Below the pieces are notes generated by a model that ran no database searches, had not been told where the DNA came from, and was given only the letters and a program-made list of their open reading frames with translations. From NCBI GenBank assembly GCA_013290035.1, contig JABCYT010000243.1:1-5993 (forward strand): a stretch of DNA of 5,993 nt, in the 5' to 3' direction. The position numbers were made by a program, and so were the translations under genes. The DNA is from Alphaproteobacteria bacterium. Its GTDB lineage: Bacteria; Pseudomonadota; Alphaproteobacteria; Reyranellales; Reyranellaceae. Position 1 is the stretch's first letter, and every line of letters begins with the position of its first letter. Positions 1 to 5,908 of this stretch are shown one piece after another.

Positions 1-1
1 G

Positions 2-1405
2 TGGACCGAGGACCGCAAGGTCGCGACGCGCGAGGCGGAGCGCCGCATCAAGGCGGCCGAACTCTCGGTGGTGCGGCTGGCCTTCGCCGACCAGCACGGC
101 GTGCTGCGCGGCAAGACCCTGACGGTAGGCGAGATCGATGCCGCGCTCAAGAACGGCGTCGGCTTCACCACCACGATGCTGCTCAAGGATACCTCGCATC
201 GCACGGTGTTCCCGGTCTGGCAGCCGGGCGGCGGCTTCGGCATGAAGGAGCTCGAGGGCGCGGCCGACGTCCTCATGCTGCCCGATCCCACGACCTTCCG
301 CGTGCTGCCGTGGGCGCCGCATTCGGGCTGGATGCTGTGCGACATATATTTCACCGACGGTCGCCCGATGCCGCTCTGCACGCGGCACATCTGCCGGAGC
401 GCGCTGCAGACGCTGGGCGAGCGCGGCTACGATTTCGTCGCCGGCCTCGAAGTCGAGTTCCATCTCTTCAAGCTGGAGAAGGCGAAGCTTGGCGTTGCGG
501 ACTCCGGCCAGCCCGGCGAACCACCCGACGTGTCGCTGCTGAACCAGGGCTACCAGTACCTGACCGAGCAGCGTTACGACGAGATGGACCCGATCCTCGA
601 GATCCTGCGCACCAACCTGGTCGATCTCGGCCTGCCGCTGCGCTCCATCGAGGTCGAGTTCGGGCCGAGCCAGGTCGAGTTCACCTTCCGCACCGGCACC
701 GGCCTCGCACCGGCCGACGCCATGGTGCTGTTCCGCAGCGCCACCAAGCAGGTGGCGCAGCGTCACGGCTATCACGCCACCTTCATGTGCCGGCCCAAGC
801 TGGCCAACGTCATGTCGAGCGGCTGGCACCTGCACCAATCGCTGACCGACCGGAAGAGTCACGCCAACATCTTCATGGACGGACGCGAACCGTTGTCGGA
901 GGCGGGCATGCATTACATGGCGGGACTGCTCGCCCATGCAAGGGGCGCGGCCGCCTTCAGTACGCCGACCTTGAACGGCTACAAGCGCTACCGCCCCTTC
1001 TCGCTCGCGCCCGACCGCGCCACCTGGGGACGCGACAACCGCGGGGTCATGGTGCGCGTGCTGGGCGGCCCCGGCGATCCGGCGACCCACCTCGAGAACC
1101 GGATCGGCGAGCCGGCGGCCAACCCCTACCTCTACATAGCGAGCCAGATCGTGAGCGGGCTGGACGGGCTCGACCGCAAACTCGATCCCGGCCCGTCGGC
1201 CGACACGCCCTATGACGCCAAGGCGGCGCCGCTGCCGCGTTCCCTGGCCGAGTCGCTGGCGGCACTCGGCGAGGACAAGGCGCTGCGTGCGGGCTTTGGC
1301 GACTTCTTCGTCGACTATTATCTCAGGCTGAAGCAGGCGGAGATCGACCGCTTCGACTTGGACGTCAGCGACTGGGAGCAGCGCGAGTATTTTTCGCTGT
1401 TTTAG
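2..1405 (+). CDS. Glutamine synthetase-superfamily ligase (probable gamma-glutamyl-amine ligase), 5' end outside window
   Basis: ATP-dependent, cytoplasmic ligase of the glutamine synthetase (GS) fold. The frame is open from base 2, and the residues before the first in-window GTG (68) fit the family N-terminus (reading through VRLAFADQHGVLRGK), so the true start lies upstream; 467 codons are present, close to full length. Counting from GTG 68, GS catalytic positions are visible: GLEVEF (E128, E130), EFGPSQVE (E197, E204), SGWHLHQSL (H254), NGYKR (R307), GRDNRG (R322/R325) and HLENR (E343, R345), followed by ANPYLY. Two positions that bind ammonium in classical GS are changed: the FDGSS aspartate is Thr34 (GFTTT) and the flap glutamate of the EAP motif is Leu313 (SLAP). 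This favours an amine other than ammonia as acceptor, as in PuuA-type gamma-glutamylpolyamine or gamma-glutamylanilide synthetases, over assimilatory GlnA. The substrate cannot be told from sequence alone. Confidence 0.9.
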   Translation, partial: WTEDRKVATREAERRIKAAELSVVRLAFADQHGVLRGKTLTVGEIDAALKNGVGFTTTMLLKDTSHRTVFPVWQPGGGFGMKELEGAADVLMLPDPTTFRVLPWAPHSGWMLCDIYFTDGRPMPLCTRHICRSALQTLGERGYDFVAGLEVEFHLFKLEKAKLGVADSGQPGEPPDVSLLNQGYQYLTEQRYDEMDPILEILRTNLVDLGLPLRSIEVEFGPSQVEFTFRTGTGLAPADAMVLFRSATKQVAQRHGYHATFMCRPKLANVMSSGWHLHQSLTDRKSHANIFMDGREPLSEAGMHYMAGLLAHARGAAAFSTPTLNGYKRYRPFSLAPDRATWGRDNRGVMVRVLGGPGDPATHLENRIGEPAANPYLYIASQIVSGLDGLDRKLDPGPSADTPYDAKAAPLPRSLAESLAALGEDKALRAGFGDFFVDYYLRLKQAEIDRFDLDVSDWEQREYFSLF

Positions 1406-1406
1406 T

Positions 1407-1494
1407 TCTTGCCGGACCGCGGGCCTCCAGGCCCGCATCTTCCCTCGCCGAAACAATGACATAAGCGGGCCTGGAGGCCCGCGGTCCGGCAAGA
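1407..1494. repeat. Perfect 30-bp inverted repeat with nested palindromes (REP/BIME-like)
   Basis: Bases 1407-1436 and 1465-1494 are exact reverse complements over 30 bp, separated by a 28-nt loop (1437-1464). Each arm carries its own smaller palindrome: GCGGGCCT, two bases, AGGCCCGC at 1419-1436 and again at 1465-1482. The unit can therefore fold as one long hairpin or as two short ones. It starts one base after the stop codon of the ligase gene. Two inverted copies of a GC-rich palindromic unit in an intergenic gap is the layout of bacterial REP/BIME repeats; that label is by analogy. It may also protect or terminate the upstream mRNA, but no T tract follows the second arm, so a standard intrinsic terminator is not supported. 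Confidence 0.85.
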
Positions 1495-1495
1495 T

Positions 1496-1525
1496 AGTGA
1501 AGTCTTGCACCCCAATCCCCATATA
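1496..1525 (+). promoter_or_regulatory. Possible heat-shock (sigma-32/RpoH-like) promoter for the HtrA-like gene
   Basis: CCCCATATA at 1517-1525 matches the textbook sigma-32 -10 pattern (CCCCATNTA). Fourteen bases upstream, AGTGAAG (1496-1502) is a partial match to the CTTGAAA -35 element. Heat-shock control would suit an HtrA-type protease. The weak -35 and the position only a few bases before ATG 1531 make this tentative; if real, the transcript would have almost no leader. Confidence 0.25.
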
Positions 1526-1530
1526 GGGGC

Positions 1531-2565
1531 ATGTTCGACTTCCAGCCTTCGCTCGTCTCCGACGAGCTGAATCTGTCGGGCGACGCCAGTTTCCCGGCCG
1601 AAACCACCCCCAATGAGCAGCCGCTGTTCGACGCCTATTCGCAGGCCGTGGTCGATGTCGTCGACCGCGTCGGTCCCGCCGTCGTGCGGGTCGAGACCCC
1701 GCCCGACCGCGAGAAGCGCCAGCGCGGCGGCACCGGCTCGGGCGTCGTGATCTCGCCCGACGGCCTGGTGCTGACCAACAGCCACGTCGTCCAGGGCGCC
1801 GCCACCGTGCGGCTGGCGCTCGCTGATACGCGCACCGTCAAGGCGCGCGTGCTGGGTGACGACCCGCACACCGACCTCGCCCTGCTGCGCATCATCGACG
1901 ATGTCTCGCTGCCGGCAGCGCGACTCGGCAACTCCAAGGGACTGCGGCGCGGTCAGCTCGTGGTGGCGATCGGCAATCCCCTGGGCTTCGAATCGACGGT
2001 GACGGCGGGCGTCGTCTCGGCGCTCGGCCGTTCCTTGCGCTCGAGCACCGGCCGGCTGATCGACGACGTGATCCAGACCGACGCCGCGCTCAATCCCGGC
2101 AATTCGGGCGGGCCGCTGGTCTCCTCGCGCGGCGAGGTCATCGGCATCAACACAGCGGTGATCGCCGGCGCCCAGGGCATCTGCTTCGCCGTCGCCAGCA
2201 ATACCGCAAGCCATGTGGTGAGCGAGATCGTGCGTCACGGGCGGGTGCGGCGCGCCTTCATCGGCGTCGCCGGCCAGACCGTGCCGCTGCCGCGCCGCCT
2301 CGCCCTGGCGCTCGGGCTTGGACAGGCGCAGGGCGTGGCGATCGCCAGCCTCGAGGCCGACGGTCCGGCCGCCAAGGCCGGGCTGCAGACGGGCAATATC
2401 GTGCTGGCGCTCGGCGGCGAACGAGTGACCGGCGCCGACGACCTGGTGCGCCTGCTGGGCGGCGACCGCATCGGCATCGAGACGCCGCTGTCGGTGATCG
2501 CCGGCAGCGAGCTCAAGCAGGTCATGGTTGTCCCCGCCGAACGGACCGGCGGCGAAGGAAAATGA
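1531..2565 (+). CDS. S1C-family (HtrA/DegP-like) serine protease with one PDZ domain
   Basis: Trypsin-like serine protease of the HtrA type, which degrades or refolds damaged proteins. The 344-aa protein has a protease domain at about residues 35-235 with the full triad: His85 in LTNSHVV, Asp115 in HTDLALL and Ser192 in NPGNSGGPL, where the glycines form the oxyanion hole. A single PDZ domain follows at about 240-337 (RAFIGVAGQ through GVAIASLEADGPAAKAGL), a substrate- or peptide-sensing module. The N-terminus (MFDFQPSLVSDELNLSGD) is acidic with no hydrophobic stretch, so I see neither signal peptide nor membrane anchor; most HtrA proteins are periplasmic, so this one may act in the cytoplasm. 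ATG 1531 is the only reasonable start: the GGGG at 1526-1529 is too close to be a good ribosome site, but no better in-frame start lies before the domain. It is convergent with the flavoenzyme gene, with 25 bp between stop codons. Confidence 0.93.
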   Translation: MFDFQPSLVSDELNLSGDASFPAETTPNEQPLFDAYSQAVVDVVDRVGPAVVRVETPPDREKRQRGGTGSGVVISPDGLVLTNSHVVQGAATVRLALADTRTVKARVLGDDPHTDLALLRIIDDVSLPAARLGNSKGLRRGQLVVAIGNPLGFESTVTAGVVSALGRSLRSSTGRLIDDVIQTDAALNPGNSGGPLVSSRGEVIGINTAVIAGAQGICFAVASNTASHVVSEIVRHGRVRRAFIGVAGQTVPLPRRLALALGLGQAQGVAIASLEADGPAAKAGLQTGNIVLALGGERVTGADDLVRLLGGDRIGIETPLSVIAGSELKQVMVVPAERTGGEGK

Positions 2566-2590
2566 AACCCCTCGCGGTCGTCCCTGTCGG

Positions 2591-3667
2591 CTAGCCGGCG
2601 CGCCGGAGAGCGGCTTCGGTCTCGCTCACCAGGGCGGCGATCAGCTCACCGGACGGCATCTCGCGCGCCAGCGACGGCGCCTGCCCGCTCCACAACGGCA
2701 TGAAATCGGTCGAGCCTTTGGCCTCGGCGGCGGCGCGCAGCGGGAAGGCGGCGCCGGCCGCCAGCGGAAATGCCGGCGCGTCGGCGCAGAGCGGGCCGAC
2801 TTCGCGGATGAAGCGATTGATGATGACGCGCGCCGGCCGTCCAGTGAATAGATTGGTGAGGGTCGTGCTGTCGTCGCGCGCCGCCTTGAGCGCGGCGCGG
2901 TGAAGCGCCACCGTCTTGGCTTCCGGCGTCAGCAGGAACGCCGTGCCGATCTGGGCGCCCGCGGCGCCCAGCGCCAGCGCCGCGGCGACACCCCGGCCGT
3001 CGCCGATGCCGCCGGCGGCGATCACCGGCACTTTCACCGCGTCGACCACCTGGGGTACCAGCGCCATGGTGCCGGCCTGGCTTGCCACGTCGTCGGTCAG
3101 GAACATGCCGCGATGGCCGCCGGCTTCCGCGCCCTGGGCGATCACCGCGTCGCAGCCATGCGCCTCGAGCCAGCGTGCCTCCGCGGCCGTCGTGGCCGAG
3201 CTGACGACAACGATCTTCGCGGCTTTCAGGCGCTTCACCAGCGCGGCATCGGGCATGCCGAAATGGAAGCTGGCGACCTTTGGCTTGAACTGCAGCACCA
3301 CGTCGCAGAGCTCCGCATCGAAAGGAGCGCGCACCGGTCCGCCCACCCCGGCGTCGGCCGGCAAGCCCAGCTCGCGATAGTAAGGCTCCAGCCGCTGGCG
3401 CCAGCCGGCTTCGCGCGCGGCATCGGCGACGGGCGGCTGGTGGACGAAGAAGTTGACGTTGATCGACCGCCCGGTGCCCTGCTGCACGATCTGCAGTTCG
3501 GTCCGCAGCGTCTCGGCGGTCAGCATGGCGGCGGCGATCGAACCCAGGCCGCCCGCCTGCGAGACCGCGATGGCCATCTGCGCGGAACTCGCCCCCGCCA
3601 TCGGCGCCTGGATGATCGGATGGTCGATGCCGAACAGATCGAGCAGACGACGGTCGGACCACTTCAT
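2591..3667 (-). CDS. Nitronate monooxygenase / 2-nitropropane dioxygenase-family flavoprotein
   Basis: FMN-dependent TIM-barrel oxidoreductase of the nitronate monooxygenase (NMO) family, which oxidises alkyl nitronates such as propionate 3-nitronate to carbonyl compounds and nitrite; some relatives are NAD(P)H-quinone reductases or enoyl reductases. The 358-aa length is normal. Visible motifs in order: QAPMAG (20-25) and AGGLGS (38-43) near the N-terminus, NVNFFVH (70-76), SFHFGMP (133-139), AQGAEAGGHRG (177-187) with the presumed catalytic His185, the phosphate-binding IAAGGIGDGRG (216-226), and GTAFLLTPEA (241-250). These match class I NMO motifs. Start ATG (3665-3667) is set by a strong AGGAGG ribosome site at 3675-3680. 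The gene is transcribed alone on the minus strand, divergent from the VOC-amidase unit. Family assignment is firm; the exact substrate is inferred. Confidence 0.92.
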   Translation of the reverse strand: MKWSDRRLLDLFGIDHPIIQAPMAGASSAQMAIAVSQAGGLGSIAAAMLTAETLRTELQIVQQGTGRSINVNFFVHQPPVADAAREAGWRQRLEPYYRELGLPADAGVGGPVRAPFDAELCDVVLQFKPKVASFHFGMPDAALVKRLKAAKIVVVSSATTAAEARWLEAHGCDAVIAQGAEAGGHRGMFLTDDVASQAGTMALVPQVVDAVKVPVIAAGGIGDGRGVAAALALGAAGAQIGTAFLLTPEAKTVALHRAALKAARDDSTTLTNLFTGRPARVIINRFIREVGPLCADAPAFPLAAGAAFPLRAAAEAKGSTDFMPLWSGQAPSLAREMPSGELIAALVSETEAALRRAG

Positions 3668-3674
3668 GGCGTTT

Positions 3675-3680
3675 CCTCCT
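3675..3680 (-). promoter_or_regulatory. Shine-Dalgarno site of the nitronate monooxygenase gene
   Basis: Read on the minus strand the bases are AGGAGG, a perfect anti-16S match, seven bases before ATG 3667. It fixes this start codon and is the strongest ribosome site in the window. Confidence 0.85.
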
Positions 3681-3696
3681 GCATCGGGCCGAATTC

Positions 3697-3706
3697 TAGC
3701 ATGCTA
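3697..3706. promoter_or_regulatory. 10-bp palindrome in the divergent promoter region
   Basis: TAGCATGCTA is a perfect palindrome in the 68-bp gap between two divergent genes. Next to it, 3693-3698 reads TAGAAT on the minus strand, a five-of-six match to a -10 box correctly placed for a short leader of the flavoenzyme gene; no convincing -35 is seen. The palindrome could be an operator or simply overlapping AT-rich -10 elements. Confidence 0.3.
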
Positions 3707-3723
3707 AGGTGCGGCGGCGATCC

Positions 3724-3729
3724 AGGGAG
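3724..3729 (+). promoter_or_regulatory. Shine-Dalgarno site choosing start 3736 of the first VOC gene
   Basis: AGGGAG lies six bases before ATG 3736. An earlier in-frame GTG at 3709 would add nine residues rich in arginine (RRRSRES) with no homology to VOC starts and no ribosome site of its own, so 3736 is preferred. Confidence 0.7.
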
Positions 3730-3735
3730 AGCGTC

Positions 3736-4101
3736 ATGATGCGCGCCAGCACCACGGTCTTCACCGTCACGAACGTCACGGAAAGCGCGGCCTACTATCG
3801 CGACAAGCTCGGTTTCGACGTCGCCTTCGAATACGGCGACCCGACCTTTTATATCGGCCTGTGCTCAGGCGAGGTCACGCTCCACCTGGTTGCCGCCGCC
3901 AAGGCGCCGCGCCCGCCCGGCCACGGCGCCGTCTCGATCTTCGTCGACGATGTCGACGCGCTCCATGCCGACCTGGTGAAGCGCGGCGCGAAGGTCCTCA
4001 AGGCGCCGAAGGACTACGACTATGGCCTGCGCGACTTCGACGTTGCCGACTTGGACGGCAACATGATCTTTTTCGGCATGGAATCGAAGAAGAGCTCGTG
4101 A
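3736..4101 (+). CDS. VOC-superfamily (glyoxalase/bleomycin-resistance-like) protein
   Basis: Small 121-aa protein of the vicinal-oxygen-chelate fold, which includes glyoxalase I, ring-cleavage dioxygenases and drug-binding proteins. The pattern is clear: a first strand (TVFTVTNV), then SAAYYRDKLGFDVAFEYG (residues 17-34), TLHLV (48-52), and the second half SIFVDDVDALHADLVKRGAKV (67-87) ending in DLDGNMIFFG (105-114). Residues usually used as metal ligands are mostly missing: the first strand has no His or Glu, and the last strand ends in FFG where enzymes often have a Glu. His50 is the only obvious candidate ligand. It may therefore be a binding protein like bleomycin-resistance proteins rather than a metal enzyme. 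It is the first gene of a three-gene unit and its TGA stop overlaps the next start. Confidence 0.85.
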   Translation: MMRASTTVFTVTNVTESAAYYRDKLGFDVAFEYGDPTFYIGLCSGEVTLHLVAAAKAPRPPGHGAVSIFVDDVDALHADLVKRGAKVLKAPKDYDYGLRDFDVADLDGNMIFFGMESKKSS

Positions 4102-4445
4102 AAATCGCGGCCGTCCGCCTGTTCGTCGAGGATGTCGCGGCTGCCCGCGCCTTCTATGCCGACCTGCTGGCCTTGCCGCCGGTGTCGTTGGAGCCGACCG
4201 TACTGGTGTTCGACGCGGGTCCGCTCCTGATCGTCGAGCAGGCCGACGCCGAAGCACGGGCGGAGGGCCTGGCCGGGCGGTTTGCCGGGGTTTCACTCGG
4301 CGTGTCCGACATCGAGGCGCTGCACGCCCGACTGACGGCAAGCGGCTGCACGATCGTCGGTCCGCCCGAGCGGCAATCCTGGGGCGGCACGCTCATGCAT
4401 GTGAAGGATCCGGGCGGCAACGTCGTGTCGTTCGTCCAGAACTAG
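4098..4445 (+). CDS. Second VOC-superfamily protein, translationally coupled
   Basis: A 115-aa VOC-fold protein starting at GTG 4098, which shares four bases (GTGA) with the stop codon of the preceding gene. This overlap, with the purine-rich GAAGAAG just upstream, indicates translational coupling. The sequence begins KIAAVRLFVEDVAAARAFY (residues 2-20), a typical VOC start, and its second half runs VSLGVSDIEALHARLTASG (65-83) to VKDPGGNVVSFVQN (102-115). The glutamate usual in the final ELVQ-type strand is Ser111, and the first-strand metal position is not His, so a metal-dependent activity is doubtful. With the previous gene it may form a pair of VOC subunits, but the two are clearly different in sequence. 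Ligand unknown. Confidence 0.85.
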   Translation: MKIAAVRLFVEDVAAARAFYADLLALPPVSLEPTVLVFDAGPLLIVEQADAEARAEGLAGRFAGVSLGVSDIEALHARLTASGCTIVGPPERQSWGGTLMHVKDPGGNVVSFVQN

Positions 4446-4453
4446 TCGACATC

Positions 4454-4460
4454 GGAAGGA
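4454..4460 (+). promoter_or_regulatory. Shine-Dalgarno site of the amidase gene
   Basis: GGAAGGA lies eight bases before ATG 4469, within the 23-bp gap after the second VOC gene. It supports that start; the absence of room for a promoter supports co-transcription. Confidence 0.7.
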
Positions 4461-4468
4461 ACGCATTC

Positions 4469-5869
4469 ATGGAACTCTGGCAATACGACGCGACCGACCT
4501 TGCGCGTCTCATCCGCACCGGCCGGGCCTCGGCGCGCGAAGCGGTCGATGCGGTGCTGGGTCGCCTGCACAAGGTCAATCCGGCGATCAACGCCGTGGTG
4601 CGCGTGCTCGAGAAGGAGGCTCGCGCCGCGGCCGAGACCGCCGACGCCGCCCGCGCGCGCGGTCACGCGCTGCCGCCGCTGCATGGCGTGCCGGTCACGA
4701 CCAAGGTCAATGTCGACCAGGCCGGGCTGCCGACCGACAACGGCGTGGTGCCATTGAAGGACTTTATCGCCCAGGAGGACAGCCCGGTCGTCGCCAATCT
4801 GAAGCATGCCGGCGCCATCATCGTCGGCCGCACCAATGCGCCGGCTTTTTCGATGCGCATTTTCACCGACAACGCGCTGCATGGCCGGACGCTCAACCCG
4901 CGCGATCCCGCGGTGACGCCGGGTGGCTCGAGCGGCGGCGCGGGTGCGGCGACCGCCGTCGGAATCGGCGCCATCGCCCACGGCAACGACATCGGCGGCT
5001 CGGTGCGAATTCCGGCCTACTGCAATGGCGTGGTCGGCTTGCGTACGGGCTTCGGCCGCATCCCCTCGCTCAACCCCAGCGCGCCTGCCGGACGGCCGAT
5101 CGGCGCGGTGCTGATGGCGGTGCAAGGGCCGCACACACGCACGGTGCGCGATGCGCGCCTCGCGCTGCAGGTCATGGCGCGCGGCGATCGGCGCGACTGG
5201 CGCTGGAACGACGTGCCGATGCAGGGCCCACCGCCGGCGCGGCCGATCAAGGTGGCGATCGTGCCCGAGGTGCCGGGCGGTCCGACGCATCCCGCGCAAG
5301 CCGCCGCGGTGCGGCAGGCGGGCAAGCACCTGCAGGCGGCGGGCTATGTCGTCGAGGAGGTGCTGCCGCCCGACATGGAGCGCGGCGTCGAGCTCTGGCA
5401 CATGATCTGCGTCACCGACGTGTTCGGCGGGCTGTGGCCGCAGATGCAGAAAATGGGCGATCCCGACGGCATCGCCTCGATGAAGGGCTGGCTCGAGCTG
5501 CACAAGGCGGTCGATCTGCCGACCTACGTCGCCGCGCTGACCGAGCGCGAGGGCCTGCTGCTGCGCTGGATGACCTTCTTCCAGCAATGGCCCCTGGTCA
5601 TCCTGCCGACGCTGGCCGATCTGCCGCCCCGGCAGGTCGCCGACATCGAACCAGGCGGCCAGAAGAAGATCCTGGAGGGGATGCGTCCGGCCCTGCTCGC
5701 GCCGCTGCTCGGCCTGCCCGGTCTCGCCGTGCCCGTCGGCAGCCACGGCAAGCTGCGCACCGGCGTTCAGATCATGGCGATGCGCAACCGCGAGGATCTC
5801 TGTCTCGACGCCGGCGAGGTGATCGAGGCCGCCGAGGGGGTGGTGACGCCGATCGATCCGCAGCGTTAG
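4469..5869 (+). CDS. Amidase-signature (AS) family amidohydrolase
   Basis: Hydrolase of the amidase signature family, which cleaves carboxylic amides to acid and ammonia (or an amine) through a Ser-cisSer-Lys triad. All parts are visible in the 466-aa protein: Lys79 in LHGVPVTTKVN (71-81), the cis-Ser within PGGSSGGAG (151-159), and nucleophile Ser178 in NDIGGSVRIPA (173-183), followed by GVVGLRTGFGRIPS (187-200), a variant of the usual GLKPT-GR segment. Length is normal and there is no signal peptide, so it should be cytoplasmic. Relatives include indoleacetamide hydrolases, aryl-acylamidases, 6-aminohexanoate-cyclic-dimer hydrolase and GatA; the lack of a gatB or gatC neighbour argues against the tRNA amidotransferase subunit. 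It is the last gene of a tight unit with two VOC genes. The specific amide cannot be predicted. Confidence 0.93.
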   Translation: MELWQYDATDLARLIRTGRASAREAVDAVLGRLHKVNPAINAVVRVLEKEARAAAETADAARARGHALPPLHGVPVTTKVNVDQAGLPTDNGVVPLKDFIAQEDSPVVANLKHAGAIIVGRTNAPAFSMRIFTDNALHGRTLNPRDPAVTPGGSSGGAGAATAVGIGAIAHGNDIGGSVRIPAYCNGVVGLRTGFGRIPSLNPSAPAGRPIGAVLMAVQGPHTRTVRDARLALQVMARGDRRDWRWNDVPMQGPPPARPIKVAIVPEVPGGPTHPAQAAAVRQAGKHLQAAGYVVEEVLPPDMERGVELWHMICVTDVFGGLWPQMQKMGDPDGIASMKGWLELHKAVDLPTYVAALTEREGLLLRWMTFFQQWPLVILPTLADLPPRQVADIEPGGQKKILEGMRPALLAPLLGLPGLAVPVGSHGKLRTGVQIMAMRNREDLCLDAGEVIEAAEGVVTPIDPQR

Positions 5870-5878
5870 GGTCAAAAC

Positions 5879-5894
5879 TCAATCAAAGCATTGA
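5879..5894. repeat. Weak AT-rich hairpin after the amidase stop
   Basis: TCAAT at 5879-5883 pairs with ATTGA at 5890-5894 around a six-base loop, followed by ATTTGTTT. It could be a feeble terminator for the VOC-amidase unit. The stem is only five pairs and AT-rich, so this is tentative. Confidence 0.25.
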
Positions 5895-5908
5895 ATTTGT
5901 TTGCCGGT

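Noticed and set aside
1..1215. A 404-codon plus-strand frame opening at base 1.
   Set aside because: Arg/Ala/Pro-rich with no domain; the overlapping frame encodes the ligase with conserved motifs.
1505..1527. TTGCAC (1505-1510) and TATAGG (1522-1527) as a sigma-70 promoter.
   Set aside because: The spacing is 11 bases, far from the usual 16-18.
1402..2238. A 278-codon minus-strand frame opposite the protease gene.
   Set aside because: Low-complexity composition typical of antisense reading in GC-rich DNA; the protease on the other strand is complete.
2595..2606. Perfect 12-bp palindrome CCGGCGCGCCGG at the end of the flavoenzyme gene as a terminator.
   Set aside because: It has no loop, lies within the last codons and is not followed by a T tract; such GC palindromes occur readily in this base composition.
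2900..3739. Plus-strand frames opposite the nitronate monooxygenase gene.
   Set aside because: No homology-like motifs, and the minus strand has a full motif series and a strong ribosome site.
3861..4097. An N-terminal extension of the second VOC protein from an earlier in-frame start.
   Set aside because: The extension is Arg-rich shadow coding inside the first VOC gene; GTG 4098 gives a standard VOC start with a coupled GTGA overlap.
4442..5875. A 477-codon open frame on the minus strand covering the whole amidase gene.
   Set aside because: It mirrors the amidase in a GC-rich sequence, is full of His/Arg/Asp/Ala runs with no recognisable domain, and the plus strand has an intact catalytic motif set.
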